Of a stretch of DNA of 64,000 nucleotides, positions 1-10,781 are shown piece by piece (position 1 is the first letter of the stretch; the number at the start of each line of letters is the position of its first letter). The notes beneath the pieces are model-generated. The model saw only the letters and a program-made list of their open reading frames with translations, did no database searches and had not been told where the DNA came from. The position numbers and the translations under genes were made by a program. The stretch covers positions 16,597,994-16,661,993 of the forward strand of contig CM055614.1 of assembly GCA_029379385.1 (NCBI GenBank), read 5' to 3'. This stretch comes from Quillaja saponaria. Its lineage: Eukaryota > Streptophyta > Magnoliopsida > Fabales > Quillajaceae.

Positions 1-829
1 ATCCACTTGCACTTCTTGGACCACAAAACGTGAGACTCATTTGGCAAATACTTTTGAAGCATAGACACATGAAAAACTGAATATACCTTATCTAAATCTC
101 GTAGTAATGCTAACCAGTAAGCCACAGCTCTAACCCTATCCAAAATCTATAAAGGTCCAATGAATCTCAAACTCAGCTTTCCTTTCTTGCCAAATCTCAT
201 TATATCTTTGAAAGGTGAAACCTTCAGAAACACATGATCACCTATTTCAAATTCTAGCTCCTTTCGACGATTATCGGCAAGAGACTTCTGTCTACTTTAA
301 GTTGTACTCAGTCTACCATGGATAACCTGCACATTTTCTATAGCATCTTGAACCATTTCTGGTCCCAGTAACTTATGCTTACCCATTTTAAACCACCCAA
401 TTAGAGTTTTACACTTCCTTCTTTATAAATCTTCAAATAGTGCTATCTGAATGCTACAATAATAACTGTTGTTGTAAGCAAACTCCATAAGTGGCAAGTG
501 CTGATCCTAACTCCTTTCAAAATCCATTGCACAAGCTCGCAACATATCCTCTAAGAATTGTATAGTTCTTTCAGACTGGCCATTAGTTTGAAGGTGAAAT
601 TTGTATTGAATAACAATTGAGTACCAAGAGCTTCCTAAAAAGATTTCCAAAATGCTACAGTGAATTGAGTGTCCTGGTCTGAAATGATAGAAATCAGTAC
701 TCGTGTAACGAAACTATTTTATCCAGATACAACTTAGCATACTGATATGTTGAGTATGTATTTTTCACCCGAAAAAAGTGTGCAGATTTAGTCTATCGAT
801 TTACAATAATCCAGATTAAGTCATAACCT

Positions 830-1440
830 CTAAAGTCCTAGGAATCCCTTTACAAAGTCCATGATAATCTTCTCCCATTTCCACTCCGGAATATCTAATC
901 TTTGAAACATTCCCGTGGGTTTCTGATATTCAGCTTTTACTTGCTGGCACACCAGGCACTTGGAAATAAAGTCCACTATATCCTTTTTCATACCATCCCA
1001 CAAATAGAATTTCTTCAAGTCTTGATACATCTTGGAAGAGCTAGAATGCATCATATATGATGAGCAGTGAACCACTTCAAGTATTTTCTTTCTCAATTTA
1101 GGATCAGATGACACAACTACGCGATCCTGATACCTTAGCACTCCTTCATTATCCATCCTGAATTCACTAATGACAGATTGATCATATTTGGCTTTATTAG
1201 CACATACCTCAGAGTTAGCTGCCTCTGTTTCTTTAACAGCTTCAATCAAAGTAGACTTCACCTGAATATGGGGTAACATCACCCCATTAGAAGACATTTC
1301 TATTATAATTCCTTCAGCCACACACCTTTACAATTCTTTAGCAACTCGACTACGAACAACTATCACATGGGATAAACTACCAATTGACTTCCTACTCAAA
1401 GCATCCGTAATTACATTAGCTTCCACTAGATGATAAGAAA
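830..1440 (-). pseudogene. gypsy RNase H end and integrase N-terminal (HHCC zinc) domain
   Basis: The longest open stretch of the element (163 codons at 830-1321) has the integrase H2C2 zinc-binding pattern: His in VVHCSSYMMHSSSSKMYQDL, then CLVCQQVKAEYQ, then WKWEKIIMDFVKG leading into the catalytic core. Upstream on the minus strand (1330-1440) is ANVITDALSRKSIGSL, the standard end of gypsy RNase H, out of frame with the integrase. The core is disrupted just after MDFVKGF by frameshifts and stops. It is a dead pol fragment. Confidence 0.88.
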
Positions 1441-1770
1441 TTGAACAATTTCAACTTTTCATTTTAGTCCCCTATTTATTAGTTTTCCACATATTCCTCA
1501 TCCAAGTATAATTATTTTACACTTAACTTTCATGTTATATAATAATAATATCATTTCTAATTATTATTATATTTATTTCCTACACTATTTCAATATGTCA
1601 ACAAAATTACCATTTTACCCTTTGCCTCACATGCACCATATGTTATATATTTTATTATTCTATATGCATATAGTCTACTTAAGCTTTTAGACTTAATGCC
1701 TTGCACACTAAGAGACTTACTAAGCCTAGCTTTTGCTGCACACACCCTTGTATTCTATATGTAGGATGTT
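1441..1770. other. Unrelated AT-rich segment replacing most of RT and RNase H
   Basis: Between the RT start homology (ending about 1770) and the RNase H end (from about 1440, minus strand) there are only some 330 bases, where a gypsy element should have well over 1 kb. The stretch has no recognisable coding sequence. It is either a deletion plus filler or the remains of another insertion. No clear target duplication was found. Confidence 0.5.
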
Positions 1771-2091
1771 CTAATTATACGGTATGGAGGTATAAAGATT
1801 AGTTGAGTACTTGGCAATAAATCAATACCAAACTCTATCTTTATCTCAAGAGAAAAACCAAGAAATTCTTCTAGAAACACATCAGGGAATTCCTTCACCA
1901 TAGGAATTTACTCCAAAGGAGGACACTCCAACTGAGTATCCTTAACATAGGCTAGATAAGCCTCATAGCCTTGATGACAAATATCAAATTGCAAGGAACT
2001 TCACTTCAATCCCCTTAAAAAACTAAAATTGGTTTCTCTGGAATGCTAAACTTGAATACTTTTCTTATGATAATCCACCACAACATGATAG

Positions 2092-2283
2092 TTAGACAAC
2101 CAGTCCATGCCTATTTGCAAGTATTATTTTTCCCAAAGATGTCGAAACTACTAAAGAAACCTTAAGAGGCTTAGATGCCCTATTCAAACAAGAGACAAAA
2201 TATATAGATATGAATGAATGAGTGGCTCCAGGATCAAATAGTATTTTAGTACTAACTGAACAAATAAGCAATCTACCTAACAC
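2092..2283 (-). pseudogene. gypsy aspartic protease (retropepsin) fragment
   Basis: The minus strand reads ILFDPGATHSFIS, the retropepsin active-site block of plant gypsy elements, normally LxDSGATHSFIS. Here the residue after the catalytic Asp is Pro rather than Ser or Thr. GRLLICSVSTKILFD upstream and PLKVSLVVSTSLG downstream match the paralogue at 12380-12540. The reading frame ends within the domain. Confidence 0.85.
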
Positions 2284-2474
2284 AACTGCATTTGAAGCCT
2301 GAGCATCTTGTGTAGTTAAAGTATATACACGGGCTTGACCCTTGCATATAGATGGCGAACTTCTAGAAAATATACCACGACCCCCCTGAGATCTAGCAGG
2401 AGTGGCAAGGAATGGAGGTCTACCTTAGCTGAGTGTGATGTTCGAGCCTAAGAAGATTACCCACTCATCATCGG

Positions 2475-2517
2475 ACAATCACGGATGCGATTATCCATTG
2501 CACCACACTTGAAACAT
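2475..2517 (-). pseudogene. gag CCHC zinc knuckle
   Basis: The minus strand encodes CFKCGAMDNRIRDCP, the CX2CX4HX4C nucleocapsid knuckle with Asn in place of the His. It lies between decayed gag sequence (about 2530-3230) and protease, as expected for gypsy gag. Confidence 0.75.
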
Positions 2518-3438
2518 GCATCAGACTCTCTTTGCATTACCTTATGTGTCTGAGGCCACAAGTAGGGTACATAGGAACTTCTGAGGCTTGGGGACCACTA
2601 GATGATGCCACTCATGACTGACTTCCAAAGGTCTGTCTAGTCTGACCTGTGCCTAACTGAAAATCCCCACGAAAAGAGCCACGTTCTAAGGTAGATTCAC
2701 CTTCAGGCCTTTGAGAACCACTTGATCCTGAAGTGAAAGGACCCTCATGTCTTTCCTTTTTATGACTTTCCTACTTTGATCACCTTTCTAAATACTAGTT
2801 CTCTAGTCAATAAGCAGCATCCACGGCCTGAGTGTAGATGGTAGCGTCTATCGCAAACACTAATTGGAACAAGGACTCCCTCAAACCATTGACAAATCTC
2901 TTCACTCTCATATGCTTAGTTCCCACCTTATCAAGCAAATCCAGATAGTCTGCTGAGGCTGAATAGGAGGAATTTGAGAAGGTTGCGATTAACCTTGTTA
3001 AGGTTGGTGTTGCTGAACTAAAATTCTAACTAAGTCACCCACAGTCCGCTACACTCTATCTAGTCCCCACACAAGCTGCTCCAAAATAAGACCAGGTATC
3101 GCTACTTCAACTTGCTGAGCGGCTCTATCTTTACCTTCACCATGACCACTACCTCTTGCTACTAGTGCCTAAGGACTGGTAGACCCCTAGTCGAAGTCAG
3201 CATCCTGATGCCTCTCATGACCAGCAACACAATTATTGCACCTCGTCGTATATAAAACAAGCATAAATGAATTCAATATACATTTCTCATATAAGGCAGA
3301 GGATAATATATCATAGCATCACAACTTAAAATTTCATGATGAATTAGAACGTATTACTAAGTCTACATACACCACGGTTAACATACGCAAATAAAGAAAC
3401 CACATCCTATATTTGCAGTCACGGACTTCTAAACCTAA

Positions 3439-3450
3439 GCTTTGATACTA
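3439..3450 (-). other. Primer-binding site (tRNA-Met type), mutated
   Basis: The minus strand reads TAGTATCAAAGC, two changes from the TGGTATCAGAGC initiator tRNA-Met primer site seen intact at 13582. It lies three bases from the LTR end at 3454, as expected. Confidence 0.8.
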
Positions 3451-5277
3451 ACTTGTCATATCCAGCACAGTGGCATAATTGGCTAGAGGAATGAATAACA
3501 AAACCTCCGTAACCTTGACTCCAAATCCATAAGAAATGCACAAAACCATTGATTAAAAACACATTAAACGATAGCTTTGTAAAAATACTACTAACATATA
3601 TACATGTTTACTGAAAGAAGTAGTATTTTAAAAAAATTAGCCAGAGATTTCCCATAAAGTGGAACATGCCCAAATAATATATACATCATATGATTTTGTT
3701 TACACAACAACTGTGACAAGGACAACAATAATAACAAAGACAATAAGGAGCTTCGCTCTATCCACATAAATGAAACATTAATTAAACATAAGGTCCCCAC
3801 ACTTAAACTTAGTAAACTAAGCCCTAAAGTGACTGCAAACTCTTTATCCCATGGCTTTAAGTAGGTGATCTCACATGAATACCTTGCCACAATAACTACC
3901 GGCAAGTCAAGTTTCAACTGGAGGATTTTTATGAGAACTTGGTCATAAAAAAAATATAAATGAATGAGAGTGAGTCATAAAAACTTAGTGAGTGAAAAAT
4001 GTACTCAAAAAGTACTAGTATAAATTAATATATATTTATAAGACATTTGATTAATATGTTAACATTAGCATAACATACAATCCATTTCAATTTTACACTA
4101 ATATATAAAACATAAAATCAAAACTAATAGAACTCACAAATTATCATATTTCAAACAAATCAAGCAAATCAACTAAAAGGGGCAATAGTCAAAGTAATTT
4201 ATCACCCGCACACCATAAATATAATCCTCCTTGGGCCCTTTTTGCTCCCATACACCAAATATATAATTATCTTCTCCACTAACCTCCCCCGGGGCTGAGT
4301 TATTCGAACATGTTTATTCAAATATCAAATAACTTAATCGAATGTATCCTAGGTGCACTCGGATTCTAACTCACATTAAAAAAAAGAATTTATTGGCCTT
4401 ATCAACCACAAATAAGATTTCACACCAATACACAACACACTAATTGATAAATGTTTAAAAAAATATAACATCCTTACCACGTAATTCAATCAAAGCATTA
4501 AACATCCACAATTGACACTAAATATACATATAAACAAATATTCAAAACACAACTAGCAACCAAAGCATAGATCTTTCACTCACAAAGTTTATAGAGACTG
4601 TTTAAGACTTCCTCTTGGATTCAAATGTGTCATTGAATCAACATTGCATTCCGAAGCTAAAATTATATTTCCAAATATCATTTAGTTTGTAAATTTCATA
4701 GGTTATAAACCTTTAATTACCAAAAACCTATATAAATTGAGTTTCATGCATTTCTTTTAAATTAACCCTTCTTAGGCATTTTAACAAACATTTTGAAGGC
4801 AATCTTGGTTCCACTTCAAGTATCTACATGTTGTATATATACATACCAAGGGAACTAACATTAATCCATGAACTTCAACATTACCCATAATCCAAATATT
4901 TAATTGAAGTTATCTAAATTATTTAGGAACATTAAAACTTAAACTTTGGAATTTCCTTAACAAACAAATTTATTTTCACCATATTCATCACTATCAAGCC
5001 TATGCTCATCCTCCTAAACTCTTATATTCAAACCCTTAAACAAAATAAAAAGTGCAGCAACTAACTCAAAAGAAAAAGCAAGTAAATCACTTGAATTTAA
5101 AGTGGTTAGAAGCTACCCTCAACCAAAGGCTACCTAGCAAGAGGCTCACGGGTGGTGCAAGGTGGCTAATGTTATACTGCCTTGTTGCCTTTGCTACCAT
5201 GGGGGTTGAGGAGATGCTATGGTTGCTGCAGCAAAGTGCTATGCCATCCAACTCCAGCTAGGACAAGCTAGGAGGCA

Positions 5278-5282
5278 GCCAA
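5278..5282. repeat. Left target-site duplication GCCAA of the solo LTR
   Basis: Exact match to 7763-7767 on the other side of the element. Confidence 0.88.
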
Positions 5283-7762
5283 TGTGACACCCTACTTTCC
5301 TAATTTAATGCTTAAGTTAATTAATATCTTACTGCTTAAATTAATCTATAATTAACCTTTAGATTATCCAAGAGATTGAAACCTTCCTTTTATACTTTTA
5401 ATTCTTGAACCGCCTTAAACCATTTTTCCCACCTAAATTTTCTTTTTTTTCCTTTTTATTCTCTTATGGCCGAATTCATTAAATTATCTACCAAGTTCAT
5501 TCCATCCTCTCTTTTGGCAGAATCCAATTTTTCTTGATTAAGTGATATTTTATTCTTTATTAGTTATAGGAGAACATGTTATGACAATTACTTTCCTAAT
5601 TTATTAATCCTCTTAATGACTCTTATACAAGACACCCTTTAGCTAATTTTTCTTATTTAATTTACCCTCTTCGAGTCTTAGATTAATTCATATTCCTAAT
5701 TCCTCATTAATTCTTAACATTACATCCTTAATTCTTTTTCTTCTTTCTTGGCCATACCTTAAAATTAGAATTTCCTTTACATCTTAATTTAATTACTACC
5801 TTGTTAATATTTTCCTATCAAGACTACATACTAAATTACCCATTAGGAGTACTGTACTGTTTCCTTTATTCACCCAATTTTATCTTCAATGACCCATTAG
5901 TACTAGACCTTTTAACCAATTAATCCTAATTGACATCCTACCATTTGTTTCATTTGTCCTTTAAATAATTTGACTTTTTTTCTCTTAAGGAATTGCTTAG
6001 CTGAATTTAACACAAAGATTACAAAGTCAATATTACACCTATTTATTTATACAATAGTCAATTTTAGTAATACTAGACTTTTTTTCAAAATTATTGTCAT
6101 TACAAGGTAGACATGTTAAGAACATATTGCAACTTTATACAAAAGCAACCCCGTACTACATAATCGTATTTTAACACAAATACTTCTATGTTTTCCAACA
6201 AGATCCACTTGCCATCTTTTCTCATTACATAGATCATGCTTTCTCTAAGGAAAACAATACACATCCATGGTACTAATTAATCTGCACATCAAGATGAAGG
6301 AAAGTGAGTTGAAACTCAACAAGCATTCATACATGACAACGAAGGATTCTTGATGGCAGTCTTAGAAATATATGAATATGCAATGCAAATTAGCCTTTTT
6401 CCCTATTTCCTTTAAGTTTCCTAAAAGGGATTCATTTTCCTCACTTCCATTTCATATGCATGAAGGATATAAGAGTAGCTTGAAGAATATAAGAGTAATT
6501 AAGGAAGTAGCTTTCAAAGCAAGGATAAAGTAAAATAAAGGAATGTATGAATACTTGCCTAATACCCTTAGCCTTATTTTCTTTCTTTCTTTCTTTTCCT
6601 CCTACGTCTCCTTTCTTTTCCTATCGGTTTTTTCTTTCTTCTTCCTAGTTCACGGTTATTCACTTTCATGTTTTCTTACTTTTTCTCTCACTTTCTTATT
6701 TTTTCTCTTATTTTCTCTACTTTTTTACACTTTTCCTATGCACTTTGGTCACTACCTCCCCCCTCCTATTTATAGAGCATAGCCAAGGTTTAGGATTTAG
6801 GAGAAAGTTTCATTTCCTATTTTACCCTTTTAGTTCTCTAAAATTACAACCACCTACTTGTCATTCTCTAAATTAACATGTGTTCTTTCTTCCTAACACT
6901 TGTCTTCCTCTTATCTAGCTACCTTTCTATGTTAATTATTACATGCCACCTTATGTCCTAACTTTCTTCCACATGCCTCCTTAATTATTACAACTTTTCC
7001 ACCTTTCTCCTCCTTCTTACAACTAAGCCCCCTCATTCATTACAAATTGCCAAACTTAATCTCTTTATTTCACCTAATTCATCACATTTCATTTCCTAGC
7101 AAGTAACCTTATATTTTATCATTTTATCTTCTTCTTTTAACATGGTTATTACACCTAATCCATCACATTTCCTTTTCTAGCAATAAATCTATATTTTATT
7201 ATTTTTTTCTTCTTTTAACATGGTTCTTACACCTAATTCATCACATTTTCTTTTCTAGCAAGAAACCTATATTTTATTATTTTATCTTTTTCTTTTAACA
7301 TGGATATTACACCTAATCCATCACATTTCCTTTTCTAGTAAGAAATCTATATTTTATTATTTTTTCTTCTTTTAACATGGTTATTACTCCTAATCCATCA
7401 CATTTCCTTTCTTAGCTAGAAACTTTTATTTTATCACCATGTAGCATTTTTTCCATCTTTGTTCCAATGCCTACATGTGTCCATATTTTTATGTACGTAT
7501 ATACATGTATGTATACGTATATACGTTCATGTATTTATACGTATATACTACTCCTATACTAATACATATCTTATACATATTTTTATATGTATATACTATT
7601 CTTATACTAATACGTATCCTATATATATTTTTATACGTATTTTATACATATATGTACTTATTCCTATGAAATAATATGTAATTAAATTTTAATTCTATTT
7701 AACTCATAAGATAATTACTTATCCTATAGTTAACTTAGGTATTAATTTTTGGGGGTGTTACA
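5283..7762 (+). mobile_element. Solo LTR (type C, 2480 bp) nested in the LTR of another element
   Basis: The segment begins TGTGACACCC and ends GGGTGTTACA, the short imperfect inverted repeat of plant gypsy LTRs. It is flanked by an exact 5-bp duplication, GCCAA at 5278-5282 and 7763-7767. No primer site, polypurine tract or pol sequence lies inside, so it is best read as a solo LTR left by LTR-LTR recombination. A non-autonomous element with no detectable internal part is the alternative. The interior is pyrimidine-rich and includes a 79-bp tandem array. Confidence 0.88.
7072..7440 (+). repeat. Tandem array, about 4.7 units of ~79 bp
   Basis: Each unit starts CCTAATYCATCACATTT, passes through TCTAGCAAGAAAYCTATATT and a T-rich run, and ends TTTTAACATGGTTATTACA. 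Units begin near 7074, 7158, 7236, 7316 and 7394, with a few substitutions each. The array lies inside the solo LTR and has no spacers, so it is not a CRISPR. Confidence 0.8.
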
Positions 7763-8159
7763 GCCAACGGTGAAGTAAGAGGAAGGAAGGAAGGCCGTAA
7801 CTCGGCAGAAAGGAAAGGGCTAGACCGATGTAACTTCAAGCAATCCAAGCTAAACGAAACAAAGAGCAAAGGAAGGAGAAAGATTGAGGTCTCAGTCAGT
7901 AAAGGAAGAGCAAAAAATTCCAAAATAAGGGAGCCAAAACCGAGGATGAAAAACATGAGCAAGCAAGGAAATAAAAGAGAAAATAAAAGGATAAAGAAAG
8001 AAAATAAAAAGTAAAGTCAAAGTCAAAATAATATATTTTTGTATGTATGTGTATACATTTTTATAATGTTTGTTTGCTTTATTTATGTACTTGTTTATTG
8101 TTATAACTAAAAGTTACACACTACCTCTAAAACTTACGTTACAATACTGGGTTATAATA

Positions 8160-9764
8160 GGCAAAACAAGCTTAGACCTTTCAATTGCCTAAATATTTTT
8201 AAAAATCTATATTTAGTAATTTAACAAATTTAAATCTGTGTATAAAATAATTTTCATAGAACTAATGAATGAATTAGAATGCTTAAAATAAGTTAGTAAA
8301 TACCTTTTTTCCTTTATGAAACATTTCTTCAATTTCATAACTAAAACTACTTTAAGAAAAATAAATATTTTATCAAATTGGAGGATTCTAAGACAAATTG
8401 TCATAAAACAAACCAATGGCCTATCCATCTAATGGGTCAGCATCAGCCCTGCTAACTAGGCATCCCAATATGTATCAATCCAAGTGTGTCTAGACAAACC
8501 AATCCACGTACTTGGCTTAGCATGGGGCTAGCTTCACCCTTGCTAGCTAAGGTCAAACCAAGGTGCACTAAGGCTAAGAACATCTCTGTTAGCTTTGGCA
8601 TTCTGACAAGATTTTTTCCTTAAACAATCTTTATCATACCAAATTACATATTTTCACAATATTGTAACTTGAAAATGATGAAATTTGGTATTATGAGATC
8701 GTGGATCAACACTTTAAACATAATAACATCTTCAAACTATATATACATATAATTTATCTTTGAATATCATATCAATCATATAATAAAAGCAAATTGTTTT
8801 AAAATCTCAATTAATTATTCTCATATCAAAATTTCATTAAAAAACATGTAAGTAGTCAATTTTCCAAATTCTTCTTCCTTTAAAAACAAATGACATTTCC
8901 AAATTCTTCTTCTTTTTAAGCCAAATGTCAAACCCAATAGCTCTTTCTTATTTTTTTTTTCTTTGTTGCATCTCCTCCGATCTCCATCTGACCCATTTTC
9001 TCTGCTTCCTTACTTGACCCATTCATCTTACTCAGTGAAAGTTAGATGATTGACTAGAAAAGAAGTGTTGAATGGAAACATAGTGGTTGATGGCAGGGAT
9101 TGAATTTTGTTCTTTCCGGATGTCGATCTCTCCCTTTTCTCCATGGTTGAAGCAAGGGAGGGTGAAGGTCACTTCCTTAACCTTTTTTATGGCTTACTAA
9201 AGTTTTTCCAGGTACAATCTGACTGAGTTTATATTTTTTTCTCTTCTATAACTCTTGAAAATTATTGAGTGAAAAGTTTGAAGAATAAATGGTTTCAGGG
9301 CTTGATTTGGGATCTTATAATGTTGCTATTTCAGTTAGAGGTGAGTTTTTGACTGAGTTTCTCTTCCTTTCCTTGAATTTGAAAGGTTAGGTTTTTTTTT
9401 TTAAAAATTGGGGTTTGTTTTCTTGAACGTGAAAATTTTCTTATCTTGGGTTTATGATGGTTAGAAAAGATTATATTGATTTTCTCTTAACTTGAACATG
9501 GTCTTGGGTTAACAAATACTCTATGTCTTATTTAGTTTAGTTATAGTTATTATTCAAAGTTGATGATTTTATGTTTTAGTTTTACTTACAAAATAATTAT
9601 TTTATAGTTGCTAGTTTAGTCATGAATAAATTTATTTTCATTCGATCAAGCTTGTATGTTTCTATGGGTCCATGGTTTTCAATTGAATGATATTTGGGTA
9701 TTAGGACTTTCAAAAGAAAATTATTTAAATCATATTTTCTTAAATTATTTAAATCATATGTGTG
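8160..9764. other. Spacer between the minus-strand and plus-strand gypsy elements
   Basis: AT-rich, with no supported gene. Positions 8160-8420 have only short random frames. Positions 8930-9350 are less AT-rich. At 9292 a short frame (VSGLDLGSYNVAISVR) ends at an AG|GTGAGT donor-like site and resembles the N-terminus of HSP70-type proteins. That is too short to call a gene. Part of this stretch may be the diverged beginning of the plus-strand element's LTR. Confidence 0.5.
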
Positions 9765-10766
9765 AATATTTGTTTATGTGATTATATATGTATATGTTTA
9801 TATATTGTTCTCAATTATGAGTATTTAATGCTTTGATTGAATTAATTGGCAAAAGTTATATGTTATTGACACTCTAGTATTGGTTGCATTGTGTATTAAT
9901 GTGATACTTTGTTTGTGTTTGATAAAGGGCCTAATAAAATTAATTTTTTATAAAAGATAGAATCCTGGATGCACTTATGATACATTTGATTTGATAATTT
10001 GATATTTGAATAAATATATTCGAGTAACTCAGACCTAGGGAGGTTATGTGAAAAGCTTATGTATATTCTTGTATGCGGCAGCAAAAAGCCCCTAAGGAAG
10101 GATGTGTATATGGTGTGCGAGTGCTGAGTTACTCCGATTTTTCCTTTTTGGATACTTTGGTTGAAATGTTTGCATATTGCCTTTTGTAAGTTGCAATGGT
10201 TTTGATTATATATTTTTTACATACAGGTACATGTGAGATTAAATTGTTTTATGACTTATGTTAATATTAAACTACGTTTTTCATTCACCAAGTCTTTATA
10301 ATTCACATCTCGTTTGTTTATGTTTTTTTTTTTAGTATCAGGATCTTAGCAAACTTTATCGACTGACACTAAACTTGCCGATAATGCTGTAGCAAGGTAT
10401 TCACTCAAGATCACTTACTTAAAGACAAGAAATGAAGTGTTGCAGACACATTAGGGCTTGAATCTTGGATTTTTTATTTATGAAATAGTTTATTTTTAAA
10501 TTTGTATGGTATGAAATGGAGCAGAGTTACTTGTGGTTATGGTACAATTATTGATGCCTTGTTATTATATAAACAGACGTTATATACTTACTACTACTCC
10601 TTTCAGCAAATATATGTATATACATTAGTCATATTATTACCAAGTTTTCTTTAATGTCCTTTAACATAAATGATGGTGTGCTTTTCTTTTGGTTTTTTAG
10701 TTTGGGTTACAAAGGTTTGGTTATTCATTCCTTCGGTCAGTCATGTCTCCATATAGGGGTGTGACA
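9765..10766 (+). mobile_element. 3' part of the 5' LTR (type A' gypsy) of the outer plus-strand element
   Basis: The sequence parallels 18745-19859 along its length: AATATTTGTTTATGTG, then a TTGATTGAATTAATTGGCAAAAG block, then GTGTTTGATAA. It ends GGGGTGTGACA at 10766, directly before a tRNA-Met-type primer site. The beginning of this LTR could not be placed. Matching sequence is first recognisable around 9765. Confidence 0.75.
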
Positions 10767-10769
10767 AGT

Positions 10770-10781
10770 TGGTATTAGAAC
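10770..10781 (+). other. Primer-binding site, mutated tRNA-Met type
   Basis: TGGTATTAGAAC, two changes from TGGTATCAGAGC, starts four bases after the LTR end. Confidence 0.8.

Larger units (their letters stand above)
1..3453 (-). mobile_element. Ty3/gypsy element, internal gag-pol region, decayed and cut by the window edge
   Basis: Read on the minus strand, the region runs primer site, gag, protease, a remnant of the reverse-transcriptase N-terminus, RNase H tail, integrase and integrase C-terminal part, which is the order of Ty3/gypsy pol. About 1860-1960 encodes the EFPDVF..IEFGIDLLP-type start of reverse transcriptase. About 1330-1440 encodes an ANVITDALSRKS RNase H end. Positions 60-330 encode an integrase C-terminal stretch with GDHVFLKVSPF and FGKKGKLS. 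Stops and frameshifts are frequent, so the element cannot encode a full polyprotein. Most of reverse transcriptase and RNase H is missing. The element continues beyond position 1. Confidence 0.9.
3454..8159 (-). mobile_element. 5' LTR (type A) of the minus-strand gypsy element, split by a nested solo LTR
   Basis: The right end (minus-strand start) reads TATTATAACCCAGTAT at 8159. It matches the TGTTATAACCCAGTATC start of the complete copy at 28989. The left end (minus-strand LTR end) closes in TGACA at 3454 next to the primer site. The interior matches the 26898-28989 copy, including the bases that encode Cys/Val-rich frames at 3590-3917. Removing the 2480-bp insertion (5283-7762) and one 5-bp duplication leaves about 2.2 kb, close to the 2092 bp of the other copy. 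Confidence 0.85.

Noticed and set aside
7072..7440. CRISPR-like repeat pattern
   Set aside because: Units are head-to-tail without unique spacers, and this is plant nuclear DNA. It is a plain tandem repeat.
7459..7674. Two overlapping open frames on the plus strand
   Set aside because: They come from a (TATACGTATATAC)-like AT-rich stretch of an LTR with no conserved domain.
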